Assembly (NCBI GenBank): GCA_963844325.1
Contig: CAWJNV010000002.1
Span: 4,278,001-4,342,000 of the forward strand
Source: CADCTQ01 sp963844325
Lineage (GTDB): Bacteria; Bacteroidota; Bacteroidia; Cytophagales; 172606-1
Reading direction: 5' to 3'
Length of the DNA: 64,000 nucleotides
The translations under genes and the position numbers were made by a program. The first letter of the stretch is position 1. Each line of letters begins with the position of its first letter. Below are positions 16,537-23,743 of the stretch, piece by piece. Below the pieces are notes generated by a model that was not told the origin of the DNA, made no database searches, and saw nothing but the letters and a program-made list of their open reading frames with translations.

Positions 16537-17085
16537 ATGCCTTCTTTTGCAGTACCCACCCGGGAGGACGTATCTCCCCAGAACCAGGCCCTTTTCGACA
16601 ACCTGAAAGGCGCCCTGGGCTTCGTGCCCAACCTGTACGCTACCATTGCCTACTCTGACAATGCGCTGGGCAACTACCTCCAGTTCCAGAACGGCAAAAC
16701 GTCGCTGAGCAAAAAGGAAAAAGAAGTGGTAAACCTGGTGGTCAGCCAGGTAAACGAATGCGAATATTGCCTGGCCGCCCACACGGCGCTCGGCAAGATG
16801 AACGGCCTGACCGACGGACAAATCCTGGAAATCCGCCAGGGATCGGCCCTGTTCCACCCCAAGCTGGACGCCCTGGTGAAGCTCACCCGCGAGATCACGC
16901 TGCACAAGGGCCGCATTGCGGGGGCGCACCTGGATGCTTTCTACGCCGCCGGCTACACCAACGAAACGCTGGTGGACGTGGTTGCGGCCATCGGCGACAA
17001 GGTCATCATGAACTACCTGCACAACCTCACGCAGATTCCCGTTGATTTCCCGCCGGCCCCCAAACTAAACGCAGTAGAAGCCTGA
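16537..17085 (+). CDS. AhpD-like carboxymuconolactone decarboxylase family protein
   Basis: A 182-aa protein of the AhpD/CMD fold. The catalytic signature NECEYCLAAHTALG has Cys75, Cys78 and His82, the CxxCxxxH arrangement of alkylhydroperoxidase AhpD-type thiol peroxidases. The start is the ATG before PSFAVPTRED; an upstream in-frame ATG at 16495 would add an unconserved leader. It likely reduces peroxides or handles a reactive small molecule in the cytoplasm. It follows an AraC regulator and precedes a SnoaL-like protein, with an intrinsic terminator after it, so it may be transcribed alone. Confidence 0.85.
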   Translation: MPSFAVPTREDVSPQNQALFDNLKGALGFVPNLYATIAYSDNALGNYLQFQNGKTSLSKKEKEVVNLVVSQVNECEYCLAAHTALGKMNGLTDGQILEIRQGSALFHPKLDALVKLTREITLHKGRIAGAHLDAFYAAGYTNETLVDVVAAIGDKVIMNYLHNLTQIPVDFPPAPKLNAVEA

Positions 17086-17096
17086 TCGCCACAAAG

Positions 17097-17123
17097 CCCG
17101 GCAGCCTTTTCCTGCCGGGTTTT
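17097..17123 (+). terminator. Rho-independent terminator after the AhpD-like gene
   Basis: An 8-bp perfect stem, CCCGGCAG (17097-17104) and CTGCCGGG (17112-17119), with a 7-nt loop and a TTTT tail. Confidence 0.8.
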
Positions 17124-17153
17124 GCTTTCCTGGTTACTTTAACCCTACCACTC

Positions 17154-17564
17154 ATGCAAATCATTAAACCACCCTTCACCCCGGAGACGGCTCCGCTCAA
17201 AGTACAGGCCGCCGAAGACGCCTGGAACACCAAAGACCCCGAACGGGTTTGCCTCGCCTATACGGTCGATACCGAATGGCGCAACCGCACCGAGTTCCTA
17301 AACGGACAGGAGGAAGTGAAACGGTTTCTGGAACGTAAATGGGCGGCTGAACTGGATTACCGGCTCAAGAAGGAGTTGTGGGGTTTCCGGGAAAACCGGA
17401 TGGCGGTGCGCTTCGAGTACGAATGGCACGACCACGCCGGGCAGTGGTTTCGTTCCTACGGCAACGAACTTTGGGAATTTGACGAACACGGGCTGATGCG
17501 CAAACGGTTCGCCAGCATCAACGACCTGCCCATCGCGGAGCGGGAGCGAACGCTGAGGCTTTAA
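17154..17564 (+). CDS. SnoaL-like DUF1348 family protein
   Basis: A 136-aa protein of the NTF2/SnoaL fold. Nearly the whole length matches the DUF1348 pattern: PPFTPETAPLKVQAAEDAWNT, YTVDTEWRNRTEFL, FLERKWAAELDYRLKKELW, YEWHDHAGQWFRSYGNE and LMRKRFASINDLPI. The family is widespread, cytoplasmic and without a proven reaction. It lies downstream of the AhpD-like gene but behind a terminator; TACTTTAA around 17135 may be its own promoter box. The 3' side carries a very long hairpin and the convergent msrB. Confidence 0.88.
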   Translation: MQIIKPPFTPETAPLKVQAAEDAWNTKDPERVCLAYTVDTEWRNRTEFLNGQEEVKRFLERKWAAELDYRLKKELWGFRENRMAVRFEYEWHDHAGQWFRSYGNELWEFDEHGLMRKRFASINDLPIAERERTLRL

Positions 17565-17589
17565 CCTCCCCTTCCTCTTAGCGTTTGGT

Positions 17590-17663
17590 AAACAAGTAAC
17601 GGGAGTACCAGGCGGGTCACACACCGGTAATCCTTTTCCGCCGGGTACTCCCGTTACTTGTTT
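17590..17663. repeat. Long near-perfect hairpin between convergent genes
   Basis: Arms 17590-17609 and 17644-17663 are exactly complementary over 20 bp. One mismatch further in, the stem continues with GGCGG/CCGCC (17611-17615 and 17638-17642). The total is about 74 nt with a roughly 22-nt loop. A T-rich tract (17673-17685) follows on the plus side. It may terminate both convergent units, or be an inserted palindromic element; the stop codon of a short hydrolase-like reading frame lies inside the right arm. Confidence 0.8.
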
Positions 17664-17741
17664 GCAGGAGTGTTTTCTTTTTTTGCCAGGTACTTATCAA
17701 ACCACGCCACTGCCTGGGGGATGCGCAAAGCGTAGTGTACC
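17655..17741 (-). pseudogene. C-terminal tail remnant of an alpha/beta hydrolase-like protein
   Basis: Directly after the msrB stop and in the same frame, the minus strand encodes ATG and 28 more codons (VHYALRIPQAVAWFDKYLAK, then KENTPANK and TAA). The RIPQAVAWFDKYL pattern looks like the last helix of prolyl-oligopeptidase or dienelactone-hydrolase-type enzymes, whose chains often end with WFDKYL. There is no room for the rest of such an enzyme. It is probably a deletion scar. The ending codons fall inside the long hairpin. Confidence 0.4.
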
Positions 17742-17743
17742 AT

Positions 17744-18262
17744 TCATTGTTCCTTGCTAAACTTCAGGGCCACTCCGTTCATGCAGTAGCGCAACCCGGT
17801 CGGTTCAGGGCCATCGTCGAACACGTGGCCCAGGTGGGCGTCGCAACGGGCGCAGATCACCTCGTCGCGGGCCATGCCCAGGCTGTTGTCGCCCGCCACC
17901 ACCACGTTTCGTTCGTCTACCGGCGCCCAGAAGCTCGGCCAGCCGGTCCCGGACTCAAATTTGGTTTGGGACGCAAACAGGGGCAGGGAACAGTCGGCGC
18001 ATTGGTAAACGCCCTTCTCCTTAATGCCGAGCAACTTGCTGGTGCCGGGCCGCTCGGTACCCCCCTGGCGAGTGACTTCGTACTGCTCGGGCGGCAGAAT
18101 GCGCTTCCACTCGGCGTCGGTCTTTTCTACCCGCTGACCGGCGGGAAATCCTTTGGCGGCGCCTTTGTGGCTAGTTGCTGCCATCCGCTTCTCTTTGGAT
18201 TGGGCGCAGGCACTTACCCAACCGAGTAAGCTCAACAACAGGATGATGGGGAGAATACGCAT
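17744..18262 (-). CDS. msrB: Peptide-methionine (R)-S-oxide reductase MsrB, lipoprotein form
   Basis: A 172-aa protein with a signal sequence and possible lipobox VSAC (Cys19), followed by the MsrB domain. Two zinc-binding CxxC pairs (YQCADC and ICARC) are present, then ESGTGWPSFW and GHVFDDGP. The catalytic Cys is in RYCMNGVALKF (Cys160). It reduces the R form of methionine sulfoxide in proteins, here probably in the periplasm. It follows msrA after 11 nt and shares its promoter, so both stereoisomers are covered by one operon. Confidence 0.95.
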   Translation of the reverse strand: MRILPIILLLSLLGWVSACAQSKEKRMAATSHKGAAKGFPAGQRVEKTDAEWKRILPPEQYEVTRQGGTERPGTSKLLGIKEKGVYQCADCSLPLFASQTKFESGTGWPSFWAPVDERNVVVAGDNSLGMARDEVICARCDAHLGHVFDDGPEPTGLRYCMNGVALKFSKEQ

Positions 18263-18273
18263 CTGGTTTTCGG

Positions 18274-18954
18274 TTAATGGGCCTGGGTGGATTTGAGTGT
18301 ACCGCGGTAGGTGCGTTTGAAGCGTTCGAACCGGGGCACGGACACTCCTCTTACGTACCCGTCGTCGGGGTGGTGCCGGGTATAGTCCTGGTGGTAACCC
18401 TCCGCCCGGTAGAAGGCAGTCAGGGGCCTGATTTCGCTCACAATGGGCTTTTTGAACGTTTTTGCCGCTTCCAGGGCCGACTTTGCCCGCACCGCCTCCC
18501 TTTTCTCGGCGGCAGTCCGGTAAAAGGCAACCGAACGGTACTGCGGTCCGGCGTCAGGGCCCTGCCGGTTGCGCGTGGTCGGGTCGTGGGAGGCGAAGAA
18601 CACGTTGAGCAGTTCGGCGTAGGAAATCACCTGCGGGTCGTAATACACCAGTACGGATTCGGCGTGATCGGTCTGGCCGCTGCCTACGGCCTGGTAGGTG
18701 GGGTCGGGCGTAGTGCCCCCGGCATACCCCGAAATGACCGAGTCCACGCCCTGCACGGCCTCGAACACTTCTTCCACGCACCAGAAGCAGCCTTCGGCAA
18801 AAGCCGCCAGGGCCCGGCCTTGGGGCGCGTTGAGGCTTACTTTCCGGACCCCCTGGTCAGGCTCTTGCCGCTGGGCGCGGGAAGCAGGGCTATTGCAGGC
18901 AGTGCCTATAAACAGCAGCGCAATCGACACCAGCGCTTTAGATATTGGGTTCAT
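18274..18954 (-). CDS. msrA: Peptide-methionine (S)-S-oxide reductase MsrA, exported
   Basis: A 226-aa protein: signal with lipobox GTAC (Cys20), then the MsrA catalytic motif GCFWC (Cys56) and downstream VISGYAGG, YDP, and QYRSVAFY. It reduces the S form of methionine sulfoxide using thioredoxin-type reductants. The ATG at 18954 was chosen because the signal peptide begins there; the longer open frame upstream would run through the operator. Operator site 6 drives it on the minus strand through TACCTTTA (19005-18998). First gene of the msrA-msrB operon. Confidence 0.95.
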   Translation of the reverse strand: MNPISKALVSIALLFIGTACNSPASRAQRQEPDQGVRKVSLNAPQGRALAAFAEGCFWCVEEVFEAVQGVDSVISGYAGGTTPDPTYQAVGSGQTDHAESVLVYYDPQVISYAELLNVFFASHDPTTRNRQGPDAGPQYRSVAFYRTAAEKREAVRAKSALEAAKTFKKPIVSEIRPLTAFYRAEGYHQDYTRHHPDDGYVRGVSVPRFERFKRTYRGTLKSTQAH

Positions 18955-18997
18955 GAGGGAATGTTGGTTTGGCCGGAATACTTGTGTACCGGCTTCG

Positions 18998-19071
18998 TAA
19001 AGGTAACAGGCGCCAATGGTCACAAATGTCGGGCGCCCGACAAAGCGGCTCATTCTTCTAATGCATATTTG
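18998..19071. promoter_or_regulatory. Operator site 6 of 6, bidirectional (msrAB and DUF2652)
   Basis: The palindrome ATGTCGGGCGCCCGACAA (19026-19043; core TGTCG-N6-CGACA perfect) is centred at 19034.5. Boxes occur at exactly 29.5 bp on each side: CATATTTG (19064-19071, plus strand, 18 nt before the DUF2652 ATG) and TACCTTTA (19005-18998, minus strand, before msrA). Confidence 0.8.
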
Positions 19072-19089
19072 TCCCTCGCCCTTTACCTC

Positions 19090-20175
19090 ATGCTCAATCA
19101 GCCTTCTTTGCTTTTCATACCCGACATCAGCGGTTTTACCCAGTTCGTGCACGAAACCGAACTACTCCACAGCGGGCACATCGTGGCCGAGTTGCTCGAA
19201 CTGCTGATTGATTCAGACCAGTTGGGCATGACGGTCTCGGAGATAGAGGGGGATGCCGTCCTCTTTCATAAGCACCAGCACGTGCCGGCGGTCGGGCAGG
19301 TAATCGCCCAGGCCGAGGAGATGTTTATCCGGTTCCATACCCACCTGAAGCGCTACGAAACCGAACGGGTGTGCCAATGCGGGGCCTGCCGCACGGCCGT
19401 TGACCTGACGCTTAAAATCATCGTGCACGCCGGACCGATTGGATTCATTCACGTGAAAAACCACCACAAACCGTACGGGAAAGAAGTCATCCTGGTGCAC
19501 CGCCTGCTGAAAAACGAGTTAGACTCCCACGAATACCTGCTGCTTACGGAGGGATATTCCGGACAGGGTGGCGATCCGGGAATGGTACCAGGAAAGCCCT
19601 GGATGAAAGTGCTGGCCGCCAGTGCTGCCTACGAGGAGGCAGGAGAAGTGCCGTTTCATTTCATCTCTTTGCAGCCGCTGCACGCACGGGTGCCGCCAGC
19701 GGTTCCCGTTATGCCGCTGCCCAGGTCGGCGCGACCGGTGGTCGGCGAGTTGTACATCGGGCAGGCACCGGCCGTCGTGCATTCCGCCCTGGTGGAACTG
19801 GCCAACCGTTCGCAGTGGGAACCAATGGTAAAATCAGTGCAGTTTGACCCAAAAAGAGTAAACCGGCTCGGCACGCAGCACGTTTGCCTGCTGGATGCGG
19901 GGGCTTTGAGATTTAAAACCGTCCGTACCGATGCCGGCCCGGGCTCCCTGGTGTATGGCGAACAGCTCTTGAATCCGGGGTGGGTGATGCAAAACAGTTG
20001 GTACTATCTGCTCGACGAGGAGGGCGAGGGAGCCCGGGTCCGGCTGGAAGTCCATTACCTGCACTGGCCCCTCGGTAGCTGGCTGCTGGACGGTTGGTAC
20101 CGAAAGGCGACTGCCCGGGAAGTAGGCCGTCATCTGAAACTGCTGAAAGCCTACTGTGAGCGCATTGCCGGATAG
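19090..20175 (+). CDS. DUF2652 protein: nucleotidyl-cyclase-like domain plus SRPBCC domain
   Basis: A 361-aa protein. The first half (about 5-160) is DUF2652 and reads like a divergent class III cyclase homology domain: FIPDISGFTQF with Asp12, EIEGDAVLF with Asp55, and IVHAGPIGF with KPYGKEVILVHRLLKNE further on. Class III cyclases have the same F-x-D-I-x-G-F-T and G-D-A spacing with two metal-binding Asp. A CxCxxC cluster (Cys95, 97, 100) interrupts it. The second half (about 215-361) is an SRPBCC/START-like domain (LVELANRSQWEPMVKSV). Cyclase activity is not established. It is divergent from msrAB and shares a bidirectional operator. Confidence 0.8.
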   Translation: MLNQPSLLFIPDISGFTQFVHETELLHSGHIVAELLELLIDSDQLGMTVSEIEGDAVLFHKHQHVPAVGQVIAQAEEMFIRFHTHLKRYETERVCQCGACRTAVDLTLKIIVHAGPIGFIHVKNHHKPYGKEVILVHRLLKNELDSHEYLLLTEGYSGQGGDPGMVPGKPWMKVLAASAAYEEAGEVPFHFISLQPLHARVPPAVPVMPLPRSARPVVGELYIGQAPAVVHSALVELANRSQWEPMVKSVQFDPKRVNRLGTQHVCLLDAGALRFKTVRTDAGPGSLVYGEQLLNPGWVMQNSWYYLLDEEGEGARVRLEVHYLHWPLGSWLLDGWYRKATAREVGRHLKLLKAYCERIAG

Positions 20176-20231
20176 CCTACCCAACGTCAATCAACGCACC
20201 CGCATACAATGGATTTGTTTTGAATGGGTGG

Positions 20232-22025
20232 TTATTTTTTTACTACCCGGATGGCGTGGGCCCGGGTGCCGGCCTGCATCCTGATGACGTACAGGCCGCC
20301 GGGGGCCGATCCGCCGCCCTGGTCGCGGCCATCCCACGTTACCACATGGTTGCCCGCCGGTTGCCGGCTTTGCAGCAGGGTTTGCACCCGGTTGCCCAGA
20401 ACGTCGAATACCGCTACGGAAACGGAAGTTTCGGCCGGCAGCGCGTACCGCAGTTCGGTCCGGTCCGTGAACGGATTGGGGGAGCTTACCAGCGTGGTGC
20501 CGGCTTCTTCCGGCCCATCATTCTCCCGGTCAAAGGCGCTGGGATCATCCGTGAACAATTCCCTGGGCAGGGAAGTACCCGCGGCGGTCCGGGCACTGGC
20601 CCCGGCGGAAGCACCGATGACTACCTTTCCTACCGGTGCCCGCAGAATTACCGGTTTGCTGCTGACGAAGGTTTCGGAATAAGTGCCCCGGGCAATGCTG
20701 ACCACTGCGCCATTGGGTGCATGGGTGATCCCGTCTTTCACCTTCAGGTAGGGTTTGTCAATTTCCCCGGTGGTTGTGGTCCAGTAGCTTTCCCGGTCCA
20801 CGTACGTCATGGCAGACGAGAAGAAGTTACTCAAGTCACTGCGCATGTCATCATCCCGGAAACCGCTCCCCAGCGAAGGCGAATCGTTATATCCGTGGGA
20901 ATGAATGCCCACGGCAACGTTGGACCCTTCGTAGGTAAGGGGGGCACCTTCCATATGCACATCCCACCAGCCGGTCATGCGAATGGGCATGTTGTACACC
21001 AGGAACCGGTCTTTGTCCTTGGCGTCGGTGATTACCTGCTGAGGATCTTCCGCGATAAGCGTATATTCATCAAGGACTTGGTTGATGATTCCCGCACTTA
21101 TACCGTAGTGGAATATATCCAGTTTCCGTCCATTCATAACCCAGCCGGAAGGATGGCGGGTGACCTGAAAATACTGGCCGATTCTTTCTCCCGGTCGTTT
21201 ACCGGTGCCGTTGGGCAAGGCTTCGATCACCATGTAGCCGCCTACCGTGTGATTTTTACCGAGCCCTTCGTACTTTTTGATCAACAGGTGCTCCAGCGTA
21301 TAACCCAGAAAATATTTTGTTCCTTCCAGGTATTTCCCCTTGATCCTGGCTTTGTTCAACGGGTACTGGTCGGCCGGGGACGGGTGGTTTACCGTACCAT
21401 CCTGATTGGAGGGGGGAACGTTGAATTCGATCAGGTCCAGATCATCTACCACAGTGAACTTTTGCGTTACAACCGCACCGTTGGCCGCAATCCAGCCGGT
21501 TCCGAACGTGTACGTGCCATTGGTAAACCGCCCCACCGCTTTCGCGTACGGGTATTGATTCAGGTCAAGGGCAGCGCTGCCGGCAGCCTGGCCCGGCGGT
21601 TGGTCCGCCATTGTGCTTGCCCCCTGGTTTTTGCCGGCCTCCGCCTTTCGGTCGTTTACCTTGATTCGGGAAATGCGGATCGTATTGCGGTCACCGGCAG
21701 CGGCAAACAAAGACACCTTCACCTGGTCGCCGTTGAAATAAGCGGAACTGTAGTCCCAGTTTTCCAGGTCTTCCCGGCGCATTTCCTGGCTGGCTCCGTC
21801 GGGAGCTTCCAGCAACAGGTAGCTGTTTTGCCCGAGCACGGTCCCCGCAAAATACAGGCGCAGGAAAGAAGTATTGGGGTGCGTTACCTGCGTGAGTGCT
21901 TTGAGCTGGTCTTGTCCGGCAGCATCAGCCGCATGGCTGAACGGATAGGGCACCAGCTTCTGGGCAACTCCGGGCAAACCGGCCAGGCAGAAGATGCCGA
22001 TCATGAATATCTGAAGTTTTTTCAT
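20232..22025 (-). CDS. Secreted protein with degenerate trypsin-like domain and T9SS sorting domain
   Basis: A 597-aa protein: signal peptide (MKKLQIFMIGIFCLAGLPG), a beta-rich N-terminal domain, a trypsin/V8-protease-like middle (YPYAKAVGRF, TFGTGWIAANGAVVTQ, later GSNVAVGIHSHGYN), then a beta-helix-like stretch (AVVSIARGTYSETF). The C-terminus (about 515-597) is a type IX secretion sorting domain with PNPFTDRTELRY and YVIRMQAGTRAHAIRVVKK. The usual His after VVT and a GNSGSP Ser motif are not visible, so the protease fold may be inactive. It is exported and likely cell-surface. It follows the tail-fibre-like gene by 20 nt, in one operon. Confidence 0.75.
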   Translation of the reverse strand: MKKLQIFMIGIFCLAGLPGVAQKLVPYPFSHAADAAGQDQLKALTQVTHPNTSFLRLYFAGTVLGQNSYLLLEAPDGASQEMRREDLENWDYSSAYFNGDQVKVSLFAAAGDRNTIRISRIKVNDRKAEAGKNQGASTMADQPPGQAAGSAALDLNQYPYAKAVGRFTNGTYTFGTGWIAANGAVVTQKFTVVDDLDLIEFNVPPSNQDGTVNHPSPADQYPLNKARIKGKYLEGTKYFLGYTLEHLLIKKYEGLGKNHTVGGYMVIEALPNGTGKRPGERIGQYFQVTRHPSGWVMNGRKLDIFHYGISAGIINQVLDEYTLIAEDPQQVITDAKDKDRFLVYNMPIRMTGWWDVHMEGAPLTYEGSNVAVGIHSHGYNDSPSLGSGFRDDDMRSDLSNFFSSAMTYVDRESYWTTTTGEIDKPYLKVKDGITHAPNGAVVSIARGTYSETFVSSKPVILRAPVGKVVIGASAGASARTAAGTSLPRELFTDDPSAFDRENDGPEEAGTTLVSSPNPFTDRTELRYALPAETSVSVAVFDVLGNRVQTLLQSRQPAGNHVVTWDGRDQGGGSAPGGLYVIRMQAGTRAHAIRVVKK

Positions 22026-22045
22026 AATGTACCTGAAGAATGTGT

Positions 22046-23377
22046 TTATTGAAGACTTACCAATACCAGTACCAGTCCTTTGCCTGCATCCATGGCCGTC
22101 ATGGCTTTGCCGATGATGGCGCCCTGCGCCTGCTGCGGATCGGTCACTTTCATGGCGTGGCCGGTGGTGGGCGAAGTGGTGAGCAAATCGCCGGGACGAA
22201 TGGCGCCATAACCCGCATCTACCCGGCAGTATACCCGTCCGGTAAGGGCTACCGGGTACTGTCCGTCGGCAAGGGTGCCGGCCTGGCCCATCAGCATACC
22301 CGGCTGCACGTCGCCCGCGCCGCTCACGATGCCGGCTACGGTTTTGTCGTGGGCCTGGTCGGCCACGCGCAACTGGCCCGGCTTTCCGGGGTCAATGCTT
22401 ACGACCATGCCCGGCAACGGGATGTCGCCGGCCGTGATGTCGAAGGATTCGGCCAGGTCGGCGCCGCCGGTGATTTCGAGGACTTTGGTTGAGGTGGTAC
22501 CGTTGACCTGCAAGGTTTTGGAAGGGGTGGTGAGGCCAATGCCCACGTTGCCCGCCGGCGTGATCACCATCGTGGCGTCGGCGGAGTTAGCCGTTTTGGA
22601 GAACACCAGTTTGCCGGCCCCAGCCGTCCAGTCGCTGTTGGCTACGCCGATTCTCCAGGCGCCTCCCCCGGTTCCGGAATTAATGAGCTTCAATTGCATA
22701 TCGTTTACGGAAGCAATGTTGAGCCGGGATTCGCCGTCGGTGGTATTCACTTTAACTTTGCCGCCGCCGTTGGCCAGCAGAATGTCGCTGGGCTTGATAT
22801 TGTTCAAAAACAGATCCGTATCGCTTTCAATCTGGTTGCCATCCATGTGCAGGCCATGAACCGTACTGCCTGCTTTGGACCACAGATGTAAGCCGCCCTG
22901 ATAGATTTCGCTGGTAGTACTTACTTTTTCCACATTGGCACCGTGAATGTTGAGTTGCGTCGGATTATTCAGCGAAGCCCCCAGCCGGACCAGTCCTCCG
23001 CTGAGTGAGAAAAGCTCTACACCGTTGTTTTTGATTTTAAAAGAGCCTTCATTCACCAGCGACCAGGTGGTATTGCTGCCGTTGGCAAGAACTCTTCTCA
23101 GTTCAATGCCGGCCGTCTGGCTTGAAGCCAGGGCGCCGCCGTTCGAACTGAGCCGGAGGTAGGTGCTGGAGGTGTTGGCAATGTCGAGGCTACGCGCCGG
23201 GGTAGAAGTGCCGATGCCTATTTTTACCGTGGGTGCCACGTACAGGTTGCCGCTGTTTTTCAGCCATGCCGGGTTGGTGTTGCCCTGGTAGTCCTGGGCC
23301 TGCGCTTGGGTTGCTCCGATGATAAACAGTACCCCTACGCTCAGTCGGACAACGGGGTGAAAATGGTTTTTTTGCAT
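22046..23377 (-). CDS. Secreted tail-fibre-like repeat protein
   Basis: A 443-aa protein with a signal peptide ending in QAQAQD. The body is repetitive and beta-rich, with recurring VGIG-type turns (VKIGIGTSTPARSLDI, GNVGIGLTTPSKTLQVNGT), as in the head-domain repeats of phage tail fibres and related surface proteins. The C-terminus (ADLAESFDI to LVSLQ) resembles domains with ADLAE, VVSID, VAGIVSGAG and GRVYCRVDAGYG that follow such repeats. It probably forms a trimeric surface fibre. No peptidase S74 catalytic segment is evident. First gene of a two-gene operon; a perfect promoter box lies 78 nt upstream. Confidence 0.7.
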   Translation of the reverse strand: MQKNHFHPVVRLSVGVLFIIGATQAQAQDYQGNTNPAWLKNSGNLYVAPTVKIGIGTSTPARSLDIANTSSTYLRLSSNGGALASSQTAGIELRRVLANGSNTTWSLVNEGSFKIKNNGVELFSLSGGLVRLGASLNNPTQLNIHGANVEKVSTTSEIYQGGLHLWSKAGSTVHGLHMDGNQIESDTDLFLNNIKPSDILLANGGGKVKVNTTDGESRLNIASVNDMQLKLINSGTGGGAWRIGVANSDWTAGAGKLVFSKTANSADATMVITPAGNVGIGLTTPSKTLQVNGTTSTKVLEITGGADLAESFDITAGDIPLPGMVVSIDPGKPGQLRVADQAHDKTVAGIVSGAGDVQPGMLMGQAGTLADGQYPVALTGRVYCRVDAGYGAIRPGDLLTTSPTTGHAMKVTDPQQAQGAIIGKAMTAMDAGKGLVLVLVSLQ

Positions 23378-23743
23378 GATTTTAGAAATTAGAAATCAGG
23401 AGGTTGGAAAGGTGAAATGTTATAGAGTTGGGTGGTGGTTGGTGTTTGTAAAAGCAAAGGTAGGAGCAGGTGCCCCGGTCTTGTTAGCACGGAGCTCCCA
23501 GAGAATAGCACGCGTGTAACACGCCGTGGAGGGGGGCGGGGAAATAACTTTTAATATATTGATTTACAGTATCTTACCCGCATTCATTTTCCGTCTGGAC
23601 GGAACTGCTTTCGTGCGTTTTCAGGATAAACGCGCAGGGCGAGCCGCCAAATCGGTTGCTTAAAGCACCAGGGAATTGTGTAAAGTGTAACGGGTACACC
23701 TGCGGGAAAGCCACGGGGGGGTTACTGTGGTAAGTCCTCTCGG
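23378..23743. other. Gene-free stretch of 366 bp
   Basis: It contains the leader and promoter box of the fibre operon on its left side and the 3' flank of the hybrid regulator on its right. A short AT-rich patch (TTTTAATATATTGATTTACAG, 23550-23570) stands out from the GC-rich surroundings. No gene, no operator copy and no clear terminator were found. Confidence 0.5.
23455..23462 (-). promoter_or_regulatory. Promoter box for the secreted fibre operon
   Basis: TACCTTTG on the minus strand is a perfect TAnnTTTG box, with a 78-nt leader to the ATG at 23377. No TTG is seen at the -33 position. Confidence 0.55.

Noticed and set aside
18277..19089. Open frame in register upstream of the DUF2652 start, giving a 632-aa protein
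   Set aside because: This part is antisense to msrA and crosses the operator and promoter box; the conserved domain begins at the ATG at 19090.
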